NCBI GenBank assembly: GCA_023387715.1
Contig: JAEWHQ010000187.1
Span: 1 to 8,761, forward strand
Length of the DNA stretch: 8,761 bases
Origin: Pseudomonadota bacterium
Lineage (GTDB): Bacteria > Pseudomonadota > Alphaproteobacteria > Rhizobiales > Rhizobiaceae
Direction of reading: 5' to 3'
The notes below the pieces were generated by a model that saw only the letters and a program-made list of their open reading frames with translations, was not told the origin of the DNA and did no database searches. Below are positions 1-6,592 of this stretch, in pieces. Position 1 is the stretch's first letter; each line of letters opens with the position of its first letter. Both the position numbers and the translations under genes were made by a program.

Positions 1-2
1 GT

Positions 3-689
3 GCTGTAACCTGCCAAATTACCGATCAGCCCTCTCAAAAGAGTGAGGGCCAATCTGGTAAAGGTATGTGGATGGTGCCGCCAAATTGTGGGGTATGGAT
101 TCCAAGTGGTGTGGCGCATTGCAATCATGCGACCGACAATGCGCGTTTGACATTTTTATTCGTTGATCCGCTTGCGGCTGCCATGCCGCAGCAATGCTGC
201 ACACTTTCTATCTCCCCGATGGTGCGGGAGATGATCCGGCATTTATCCACGCTGTCGCCCGATTATACCGATGATAGTCATACGGCAAGATTGGTGCGGG
301 TGCTGCTGGATGAGCTGGTGCTGATGCCGATGGAAGATTTTCATTTGCCTGTGCCCGATCATCCGAAAATCCGGTTGATAGCGGATTTTTTACGCGAAGA
401 TCCGGCAGACCGCGCCACTTTGGCGCAATGGGCGAAAAGGGTGGCAATGAGTGAGCGCTCGCTTGCGCGTTTGATGGTGCAGGAAACCGGTTTGACCTTT
501 GGCCGTTGGCGTCAGCAACTGCATCTTATCATTGCGCTGCGGGAGATTTCCGGCGGCACATCAGTGCAGGCAATTGCTGAAATGCTGGGCTATGAATCGC
601 CAACTGCTTTTATCACTATGTTTAAAAAAGCATTGGGGCAGACGCCGACCCGTTATCTGGCAGCGCTGACAAGTGATGAACACCCGTGA
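3..689 (+). CDS. AraC-family transcriptional regulator, 5' end cut by window edge
   Basis: This is a DNA-binding regulator with an N-terminal cupin sensor and a C-terminal AraC domain. The first ATG in frame is at 66, but the frame is open back to base 3. The extra residues (AVTCQITD...) read as the cupin strand that normally precedes the VPPNCGVWIPSGVAH motif, so the gene starts before the window and 66 is not its start. The last ~100 residues hold two helix-turn-helix units: LAQWAKRVAMSERSLARLM with the following TGLTFGRWRQQ, then VQAIAEMLGYESPTAFITMF and the closing KKALGQTPTRY signature. About 228 residues are visible of the ~250-270 usual for this cupin-AraC type. It is clearly related to the regulator at 7839-8600. 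It is convergent with the ChaN gene, so its target is more likely upstream, outside the window. The inducer is unknown. Confidence 0.93.
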   Translation, partial: AVTCQITDQPSQKSEGQSGKGMWMVPPNCGVWIPSGVAHCNHATDNARLTFLFVDPLAAAMPQQCCTLSISPMVREMIRHLSTLSPDYTDDSHTARLVRVLLDELVLMPMEDFHLPVPDHPKIRLIADFLREDPADRATLAQWAKRVAMSERSLARLMVQETGLTFGRWRQQLHLIIALREISGGTSVQAIAEMLGYESPTAFITMFKKALGQTPTRYLAALTSDEHP

Positions 690-723
690 ATGTAAACAAA
701 ATACGCACGGGTGTTGTTTTTTT
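679..723 (+). terminator. Rho-independent terminator of the AraC gene
   Basis: AACACCCGTG (679-688) pairs perfectly with CACGGGTGTT (706-715) across a 17-nt loop, and a run of seven T follows at 717-723. The left arm includes part of the AraC stop codon (687-689), and the T run overlaps the stop codon of the convergent ChaN gene (722-724). On the minus strand no T run follows the hairpin, so it should work mainly for + strand transcripts. Confidence 0.85.
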
Positions 724-1555
724 AAGCCTGTGGCTGTAATCCGAAAACCGCATCGGCAACGGCTTTGCCTTCAACCGTCAACGGGCAGGCATGTTCATCA
801 CCCACATCTTCGGTCAACAGAATAGCACAATTGCTAATTCCCAAATCATCCAACTGATCAGGTGTGCCGTGGCCATATTCCATATGTCCTCGCCCGATAA
901 TGCCGATGACAAGCGCTTGTGGGTTTTCAGTGCAATAATTGGCGATATTGCAGGCAAAAGCGCGGTCCCATGTCTGCTGCGCGCGGACAAAGCGATCAAA
1001 TTCAGGGGAATCTGCTGACTTTCCTTGCATGAATGGCGGGCCGCCATTGGTGAGGCGCAAAAGATGCTCACGATGCGCCAGACTTGCAGGGCGCGCCGGT
1101 GTCAGGCCGTCACGGTCTTCTTCGGCAATGGCTTCCCAGCCTTCTTTACCAACACGGGTGACGAGATCACGGCGGCAATTCAGTGCCAGCATTTTGACCT
1201 TGAACGCGCGGCAGAAATCAAAAATCTGCATATAGAGATCAGATGCAAAACCCCATACTGTTCCCCATTCTGCCCTCTGCAAAAATGTTTCCTCGTCAAG
1301 CTGACCTGCAACCCATTCATCAAGAACTGGCTGTAAGCGGCGCGGGAACATTTCAAAACCGACGGCGAGATTATCGCGCAAAGCAAGAAGCGATGCACAG
1401 ATATGCAATTGCCAGCGGTGAATGTCATAGCGGTCGTGGCGCTCGCCTAATAAAACCCCCTGCTTGTTAGCCATTTCCTGCATAAGCTGATGGTGGCTGA
1501 TGGCATGGCCGTCAGATTTGCGCCAATGCGCAGTCAAATTGTCGGTCTTACTCAT
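722..1555 (-). CDS. ChaN-family haem-binding protein, no signal peptide
   Basis: A 277-residue protein of the ChaN/Tiki fold (formerly DUF399), a family that binds haem and is found next to iron-regulated receptors such as the one beside Campylobacter ChaN. Family motifs appear in order: LLGERHDRYDIHRWQ (35-49), GFEMFPRRLQ (66-75), LALNCRRDLV (123-132), AQQTWDRAFACNI (192-204) and IIGRGHMEYGHGTPDQL (219-235). The His residues of the first and last motifs are the expected metal or haem ligands. Many ChaN proteins are lipoproteins. This one begins MSKTDNLTAHWRKSDG, with no hydrophobic segment or lipobox, so it is probably cytosolic. Its ATG overlaps the stop of the preceding gene as ATGA (1552-1555), which implies translational coupling. 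It is the last gene of the operon. The family call is strong; the haem role is inferred from family and context. Confidence 0.85.
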   Translation of the reverse strand: MSKTDNLTAHWRKSDGHAISHHQLMQEMANKQGVLLGERHDRYDIHRWQLHICASLLALRDNLAVGFEMFPRRLQPVLDEWVAGQLDEETFLQRAEWGTVWGFASDLYMQIFDFCRAFKVKMLALNCRRDLVTRVGKEGWEAIAEEDRDGLTPARPASLAHREHLLRLTNGGPPFMQGKSADSPEFDRFVRAQQTWDRAFACNIANYCTENPQALVIGIIGRGHMEYGHGTPDQLDDLGISNCAILLTEDVGDEHACPLTVEGKAVADAVFGLQPQA

Positions 1556-2265
1556 GCGAAGGCTTCTTTCTCGCCGGAGATCACCAAACCTGTTGGCTGC
1601 CCTTCAGCATCAAGAGCATAGAAATGGAGCTGATCGCCTTTTTCTTCGCCCCGCCAATCCATCACATGGCCAACCTTCAAATGCAGATGAAAGTCCGGTT
1701 TCATCACATTGATAAAGCCGCGGGAATTGCGGATGTCCGGCATTTCGCCCGTCCATTCTTGTGAAAATGACGGACGTTCCAAGGCAATGCGCACGGTCGC
1801 TTTATTACGCTGTGCCGCTGCAAAAGGTTTTAGTGCCGGATCGTCTTCCTGTACGTCCACTTGTTCGCTCATGCTGCGCGGTTCGTTATTGGGCTCCAAA
1901 GCCTCATAGGCAAAAGGGCTCAATGCGGCATCAAAAGGTTCTGCACCTTCAAAGCCGATGACGCTGCCGATCGTGTCGCCAGTGATGCCCAACAGGTCAA
2001 TACGCGGATAGACTTTTTCCTGCATGACGGAGCTGCGATCAACAATCATGGAATGGATGGCTTTTAGCTCGATTTTTGAATGGTGCTCATCCCCTGAAAA
2101 GAAAATCCAGCCATTATCGACATGAACATCTTGCATCGTGCCGATGCGTTCATGAGTAGCGCCGCCATTTTTGGAATTAATCATTAGCTTGCCGATAGTC
2201 GGCAATGTTTTTAAAACCTCAGCCGGATCAGCTGTTAATTTAGCGCGGATTACTTGCTCAGTCAT
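1552..2265 (-). CDS. Short HemS/ChuX-like haem-handling protein
   Basis: A 237-residue soluble protein that I read as two HemS/ChuX-type half-repeats joined by an acidic linker. Repeat one spans about residues 15-118 and contains NGGATHERIGTMQDV and FEGAEPFDAAL. The linker (about 119-150) is rich in Glu, Asp and Pro. Repeat two (about 156-233) contains FINVMKPDFHLHLKVGH and LHFYALDAEGQP, which resembles the NLHLR...I and S..FFDADG strands of HemS/HmuS. HemS-type proteins carry haem to haem oxygenase or degrade it, and are about 340 residues, so this is a compact or divergent form. The start ATG has GAGGA just upstream, overlapping the stop codon of the ABC gene; the two genes are 7 bp apart. 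The next gene overlaps by 4 bp. Haem binding is inferred from weak family similarity and from the neighbours, and a degradative role cannot be claimed. Confidence 0.68.
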   Translation of the reverse strand: MTEQVIRAKLTADPAEVLKTLPTIGKLMINSKNGGATHERIGTMQDVHVDNGWIFFSGDEHHSKIELKAIHSMIVDRSSVMQEKVYPRIDLLGITGDTIGSVIGFEGAEPFDAALSPFAYEALEPNNEPRSMSEQVDVQEDDPALKPFAAAQRNKATVRIALERPSFSQEWTGEMPDIRNSRGFINVMKPDFHLHLKVGHVMDWRGEEKGDQLHFYALDAEGQPTGLVISGEKEAFA

Positions 2266-2272
2266 TATATCC

Positions 2273-4006
2273 TCATACAGGTTGAACGGTTGGGGCAGTC
2301 ATTGTTTGTTGATGACTGCGAAAAATTTCCAGATTGATAATGGCGTCTGGTTTGAGATTACCGGGTTCACGATGGCTCAGCATGACAAGGGTTGTCGCTG
2401 GCAATTCTTGGCGCAACATATCCAGAAGCTGTGCTTCCGAGGCACAATCAAGCGCACTGGTTGCCTCATCCAAAAACAACCATTCCGGTTTGTTGGTCAA
2501 AGCACGCGCAAGGGCAAAGCGCTGCATTTCACCGCCCGAAAGACCCTTTGGCATCGGCGTAGTTTCCAGCATTTCAAGATTTGCCGGAATGAGTTTCGAC
2601 AGGCCGGTTTTTGTAAGCGCATCCGTTATTTGACTGTCAGAAATGCCTGCGGGGGACGCCGGATAACAGATGGATGCTTTGAGACTGTTATTAGGCAGAT
2701 AGGGCTTTTGTGACAGAAAAAGTGACGATGCGGCGGGGCGAAAAATTTTACCGGTGGCGCTTTTCCAGGCACCGGCAATTAAGCGTAGCAAGGTTGTTTT
2801 GCCAAGACCGGAAGCCCCGCGCAACCACACAACCGTTCCGGCTTCAATGGAAAGCTCAGGAATGGCCAAGAGTTGCTGTTCATCGGGGGTGTGTAAGGTC
2901 ACATCGCTCAATGACAAAGCAGTGGTTGCCGACATTTCTGTACTGATATTATTTTCAGCACCTGCGGCCTTTGCTTTTTCGATGAAATTGGAAAGGCGGG
3001 AGATGGCTGAAACCAGTTCAGCCAGTTTTTTATAGCTGAAGATAAACCATGACAATGTGGTGGCAACTTGCTGGGAAGCGCTGCCTAATTGCATGAGACC
3101 GCCAAAATTGACCGCACCGGCAAAATATCCCGGTAATGCCAAGAACAATGGGATGCGTAAGATGGTTGAAGAATACGGGCGCGCGAAAAGCCCTAATTGC
3201 ACCTGCCGGCGCAGTAACCGGAACCAATTATTCCGTACAGCAGAAAATTTTTGATCAAGTTGTTCGCGTTCGCTTTGTTCGCCACTCATGATGGCAATTT
3301 CGGCAGCATTCTGGCGCATATGCGCCATACCAAAACGAAAATCGGCTTCCTTTTTCTGCTGCTCAACAAAGGTTTCTTTCAAACGGCGGCCGAATAGATG
3401 GGTAATGATTGAGGAGAGGAAAACATAAAGGAAAGGAATCCAGACCATATAACGCGGAATGCTAACATCAAAACCAAAGAGCTTAAACTCCAGCGTAAAT
3501 GTTGCGAGCCCCCATAAGACGACCACATAAGAAAATAAGCCGATGATGCGGGTGATTAAATCGATACCTTCGGTCAAAGTGTGGCGAACAAACATATTGC
3601 AATCTTCGGCAATGCGCTGGTCCGGATTATCCGGTTTTTCGCTCTCTGATTTAAGCGATAAAAACCAATAAGCTTTGTTGCCGAGCCATGCCGTGAGGGC
3701 CGCATTGGTCAGGCGTTCGCGCCAGCGGATTTCCAGCCAGCCTTTTACATAAAACTGCGTCAAATAAATGCCGACATTACCGGCAACGATCATGCCGAAT
3801 ATAACCAGTTGGTTTAATGTTTCGTCTAAATTGAGTTCTTGAACCGCATTGTAGAAACCGGCTGTCCATTTGATCAGTTGCACACCAAGATAAATGCCGA
3901 GCATTTCCAGCGTGAAAATAACGGCCAGCAATGCCCAGTTCAGCACTTTGCCGGAGCCTTGGTTGCAATAGGTCAGTAATGTCCAGAATTGTTTAAGTAA
4001 TCGCAT
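2273..4006 (-). CDS. SbmA/BacA/YddA-type fused permease-ATPase ABC transporter
   Basis: A half-transporter (577 residues from ATG 4006) expected to work as an inner-membrane homodimer. The N-terminal half has about six membrane segments. It carries the family signature NPDQRIAEDC, the EADFRF...NAAEIA stretch and FGGLMQLGSASQQVATTLSW, which match E. coli YddA closely in arrangement. The nucleotide-binding half has Walker A GASGLGKTT, Q-loop SQKPYLP, signature LSGGEMQR, Walker B WLFLDEATSALD and H-loop LSHR, so it should be active. Relatives include SbmA/BacA peptide importers (which lack the ATPase), mycobacterial Rv1819c (cobalamin and other hydrophilic solutes) and YddA/FusD beside TonB receptors. 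The substrate and direction cannot be read from sequence. A TTG at 4018 would add four residues, but it lies in the T-rich tail of the upstream hairpin. Neither start has a good ribosome site, and I prefer ATG 4006. It is second in the operon. Confidence 0.92.
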   Translation of the reverse strand: MRLLKQFWTLLTYCNQGSGKVLNWALLAVIFTLEMLGIYLGVQLIKWTAGFYNAVQELNLDETLNQLVIFGMIVAGNVGIYLTQFYVKGWLEIRWRERLTNAALTAWLGNKAYWFLSLKSESEKPDNPDQRIAEDCNMFVRHTLTEGIDLITRIIGLFSYVVVLWGLATFTLEFKLFGFDVSIPRYMVWIPFLYVFLSSIITHLFGRRLKETFVEQQKKEADFRFGMAHMRQNAAEIAIMSGEQSEREQLDQKFSAVRNNWFRLLRRQVQLGLFARPYSSTILRIPLFLALPGYFAGAVNFGGLMQLGSASQQVATTLSWFIFSYKKLAELVSAISRLSNFIEKAKAAGAENNISTEMSATTALSLSDVTLHTPDEQQLLAIPELSIEAGTVVWLRGASGLGKTTLLRLIAGAWKSATGKIFRPAASSLFLSQKPYLPNNSLKASICYPASPAGISDSQITDALTKTGLSKLIPANLEMLETTPMPKGLSGGEMQRFALARALTNKPEWLFLDEATSALDCASEAQLLDMLRQELPATTLVMLSHREPGNLKPDAIINLEIFRSHQQTMTAPTVQPV

Positions 4007-4018
4007 TGCCGTTGCCAA

Positions 4019-4057
4019 AATGAATAAACCGGAGCAGCCTTAATAAAGCTGCTCCGG
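4019..4057 (-). terminator. Terminator-like hairpin inside the operon (attenuator)
   Basis: On the minus strand CCGGAGCAGC (4057-4048) pairs perfectly with GCTGCTCCGG (4038-4029) over a 9-nt loop, and the T-rich tail TTTATTCATTTT follows. It lies in the 58-70 bp gap between the receptor and ABC genes. The tail is interrupted rather than a pure T run, so I infer partial termination or 3'-end protection. That would give more receptor than downstream products, a common arrangement for outer-membrane receptors. It does not look like a + strand terminator, because no T run follows on that side. Confidence 0.7.
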
Positions 4058-4076
4058 TATCAGGTTTCAGGTCTGT

Positions 4077-6365
4077 TTAAAAACGCATGGTTGCGCCAAG
4101 TTTGAACGTGCGCCCCGGTGCTGTCTGTAACTCCAACGGATTGGTGCCTTTAACATTATCCGCAGGGTTCAGGGGATAATTGGTCAGGGTGTTCGGGAAG
4201 TAGCGCTTGTCGAAAATGTTCTCGACACCAAAATTAATGTCGATATTTTTCGTTGGTTTCCAGCGTGCATAAGTATCAAACACCGCATAGCCGGAAGGCT
4301 TGTAAGCATTGGGATCAGCGCGACGGGTCGGGCCTTTGGCAAAGGTGCCGACAAATTCGGTTTCCAGGTTCCAGTCCGGAATGAGATAACGCAAGCCCAG
4401 GACAGTGGTAAGCGGTGTAGCACCATCAAAAGGTGTTTTATCCGCGCCCGGTGTTTCGCGCTGATTACCACGCATATAGGAGAGGGAGCCATGGGCGTAG
4501 AGATTGTTATAAACCTCATATTCTCCGCCAAACTCGATACCCCAGATTTTTACACTGGAGTAGTTATAGGAGGTTAATGTATCAGGCTGGCCCGGAACGT
4601 CCTGCCAGATCTGAATAAAATCATCATAGTCTGAATAGAAACCTGACAGGCTGAAATAGCCGCGATCAAACTCGCCGCGGATACCCGCTTCATAACTTTG
4701 TACAGATTCCGGCTTCAAATCAGGATTAGGGATAATCTTGAAGAATGCACTTTCAGATGCCGAAAACATCTGTGAGGAGGTAGGCATTTTGAAGCCTTCG
4801 CCATAAGAGCTGAAGACGGAATAATTATCGTCGAGCTTATATGTGGCACCTAAGCGTTTGATCAGTCGTGTCTTGTTGATTTTCTCAGGACTAAAACCAG
4901 TGACCGGCACATGGGCATTATCTTTGGTCGGGTCAATTGAATAGGTCGCAAGACGTAAACCCGGCGTAATGGTCAGACGATCATTCAGCAGTTTGATTTC
5001 ATCTTGTATGTAAATATCGGCGCGTACTGTATCCACCCGCGGGAAGCTGAAGCCTTTGCCATGCTCGGTTTTGACAGTGCCATCGTTTAAGTTAGTGGTG
5101 ATATTGGTGCCGTCATAATCGGTTTTGGCAAAGTCACCGGCAAAACCATAAATGAGTTTATGCTGTGTTTCACCAAGATCAAATGATGAGGTAAGCTGCA
5201 CATCCCCTTGCAGGAATTTTTCGCTGTAATTACGGATAGTTTCGTAACGCTCACGCTTTACAGGTGTTTGCGTGCTAAATTTACGGATCTGATCGCCGAA
5301 AGTGTCACGCTTTTGTGGTGAATAAGAAATGCTCCATTTGACCTCATCAAGCCAATCGGCTGGTGTTGACCAACGATGCTCCAATGCAAAGCGGGAGCGC
5401 TGCATTTTCAGCGAGCGGTCATAGCTCTCATTTTCATATTTTGCCGCATTGGAATCGTATATCTGCTCAATATCGGTTGTGCGATCAAACCATTCGGCGG
5501 TAAATTTAATTTGGTGATCGTCACTCGGATCCCATTGCAGTTTCATTAAGCCATTATAAGAACTGACATCCATCGGCATGGTTTTATTACAAGGCCAGAT
5601 GGAGCCGCGAGGGCAGCCCCACATCCCGCCATCAGCACGCGCTTTAGTCATTCTTGGTTCTGAGGCGCTGATATGTCCGAAACTCCCGATTATTTTAAAA
5701 TCACCTGCCTCAGCAGCGCCTGTAATCTGCTTACGAAAGGATTTGTCAAAGCTGTCATAGGCAAGCTTGCTTTCAACAGCCCATGGCTTGGTGCCATCCA
5801 GCAAATCGTCTGGTTCAAGTGTTCTGAAGAAAACAACGCCGCCAAGCGCATCCGCACCCCAAAGCACGGAATTGGGGCCACGGGTGATTTCAACGGATTT
5901 CATGTTGAAGGGATCGACAAAATCGCGGCTGCCATCGGTGATGCGTTCTTGAACACGGGCACCATCGACCAGCATCTGGACGCGGTTGCCACCGACACCG
6001 CGAATATTAAAGCCGGTAAGCTGCGCAAACGGATTTGCCAGGGACGTTTGACGATCCACATTAACGCCGGGCTCATAGCGCACCAGATCCTGAATATCAC
6101 GCACCTGATGGCGCTCAAGGGCATCACGATCAATCACGCTGATCGACATCGGCACGTCCAGCACGTTTTTGGTGGCGCGCTCAGAGGAAACGGTAATCAT
6201 TTTTAGTTTGAGCGCTTGTGCGTTTTCGGCTTCAGCGGTTTGTTTGTCTGACTGTTCAGATGATTGCGTTTGAGCTGCCGTGCAGGCAAGAAGTGCAACT
6301 GACGCAGAAAGCGCGCGCAAACAATGGCGATGGAAAGAACTGTCGGACAATAAATTTGCCAGCAT
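4077..6365 (-). CDS. TonB-dependent outer-membrane receptor, haem/haemoglobin (PhuR-like) type
   Basis: A 762-residue receptor. It has an N-terminal export signal (Arg-containing start, then the hydrophobic stretch around LSASVALLACTAAQ), a TonB box near residues 56-63 (MITVSSER) and a plug domain with VPMSISVIDRDALERHQVRD, GFNIRGVGGNRVQMLVDG (118-135), ERITDGSRDFVD and RGPNSVLWGADALGGVV (162-178). A barrel follows, ending in GATMRF with the usual C-terminal Phe. The plug reads like the haemoglobin/transferrin/lactoferrin receptor family, especially PhuR (also about 760 residues). The barrel has the FRAP-like EGFKMP (523-528) and NPDL (547-550). The loop between them has no His or Tyr, and the plug between 101 and 170 has no His. 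Cys251 and Cys259 may form a disulfide in an external loop. The start is supported by GAGGG at 6370-6374, 4 nt from the ATG. It is first in the operon. Receptor identity is firm; haem as ligand is inferred. Confidence 0.93.
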   Translation of the reverse strand: MLANLLSDSSFHRHCLRALSASVALLACTAAQTQSSEQSDKQTAEAENAQALKLKMITVSSERATKNVLDVPMSISVIDRDALERHQVRDIQDLVRYEPGVNVDRQTSLANPFAQLTGFNIRGVGGNRVQMLVDGARVQERITDGSRDFVDPFNMKSVEITRGPNSVLWGADALGGVVFFRTLEPDDLLDGTKPWAVESKLAYDSFDKSFRKQITGAAEAGDFKIIGSFGHISASEPRMTKARADGGMWGCPRGSIWPCNKTMPMDVSSYNGLMKLQWDPSDDHQIKFTAEWFDRTTDIEQIYDSNAAKYENESYDRSLKMQRSRFALEHRWSTPADWLDEVKWSISYSPQKRDTFGDQIRKFSTQTPVKRERYETIRNYSEKFLQGDVQLTSSFDLGETQHKLIYGFAGDFAKTDYDGTNITTNLNDGTVKTEHGKGFSFPRVDTVRADIYIQDEIKLLNDRLTITPGLRLATYSIDPTKDNAHVPVTGFSPEKINKTRLIKRLGATYKLDDNYSVFSSYGEGFKMPTSSQMFSASESAFFKIIPNPDLKPESVQSYEAGIRGEFDRGYFSLSGFYSDYDDFIQIWQDVPGQPDTLTSYNYSSVKIWGIEFGGEYEVYNNLYAHGSLSYMRGNQRETPGADKTPFDGATPLTTVLGLRYLIPDWNLETEFVGTFAKGPTRRADPNAYKPSGYAVFDTYARWKPTKNIDINFGVENIFDKRYFPNTLTNYPLNPADNVKGTNPLELQTAPGRTFKLGATMRF

Positions 6366-6542
6366 GATACCCTCTATATGAGTTGGGAAATATCGCTGGC
6401 TGGCTTTTTTTGGCTCGCTGGCTAAAAATTGAGTTGAAATGTCAATATTATTAAAGTTACGCTATTGCAAGCCTTCTTGATGAAAAGACTATGGGCTGTG
6501 TATATGATTTATTAATACCCGAAATGTTTGATTTTTAATGAG
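6366..6542 (-). promoter_or_regulatory. Upstream control region of the receptor operon
   Basis: This AT-rich gap should hold the promoter of the four-gene block. Reading the minus strand, a perfect -35-like TTGACA lies at 6445-6440, but the 17-bp-spaced -10 position (GCCAGC) is poor. A second option is TTGCAA, 17 bp before TATTGA, slightly further upstream. The + strand word TGAGTTGAAATGTCA (6430-6444) fits TGA-N9-TCA, the form of the RirA iron-responsive box of rhizobia, and overlaps the TTGACA. Two copies of TCGCTGGCT (6393-6401 and 6415-6423) flank a T7 run. I see no convincing Fur box and no riboswitch-like fold. The presence of a promoter is near certain from layout; its exact elements are not. 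Confidence 0.5.
6393..6423. repeat. Paired 9-bp direct repeats TCGCTGGCT, 22 bp apart
   Basis: TCGCTGGCT occurs at 6393-6401 and 6415-6423, start to start 22 bp, about two helical turns. A run of seven T (6405-6411) lies between them. Further TGGCT copies at 6401-6405 and 6411-6415 give four TGGCT words in 27 bp. The array is 28-58 bp upstream of the receptor start codon. Such same-face direct repeats suit a dimeric activator of AraC type, but the region could also be plain untranslated leader. Confidence 0.5.
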
Positions 6543-6570
6543 AAAAACCCCGCCTTATGGCGGGGTTTTT
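6543..6570. terminator. Strong bidirectional intrinsic terminator after the MFS gene
   Basis: AAAAACCCCGCC (6543-6554) and GGCGGGGTTTTT (6559-6570) pair perfectly over the loop TTAT. The stem has a GC-rich core with A and T runs on opposite sides, so it can end transcription in either direction. It lies 23 bp past the MFS stop codon and separates the MFS gene from the receptor operon, which reads the same way. The receptor operon therefore needs its own promoter. Confidence 0.93.
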
Positions 6571-6592
6571 GTTATTAAAACTATAGTGGGAT

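Noticed and set aside
679..723. Use of the AraC terminator by the convergent ChaN operon
   Set aside because: On the minus strand the stem is followed by CATCACTTG, not a T run, so it is not supported as an intrinsic terminator for that operon.
2171..2713. 180-codon open frame on the + strand
   Set aside because: It is antisense to the ABC ATPase domain and the start of the HemS-like gene, whose motifs are intact. It is a shadow frame.
5673..6206. 177-codon open frame on the + strand
   Set aside because: It lies wholly opposite the conserved plug region of the receptor gene, and its translation has no recognisable domain. It is a shadow frame.
6276..6293. Lipobox-like LLAC in the receptor signal region (Cys28)
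   Set aside because: TonB-dependent receptors are rarely lipidated, and the stretch is followed by a plausible ordinary cleavage region near AAQ-T. A single LLAC word is not enough.
6366..6542. Classical Fur box upstream of the receptor operon
   Set aside because: AT-rich stretches such as TTTAATAATATTGA have no adequate match to the 19-bp Fur consensus or to its 7-1-7 symmetry.
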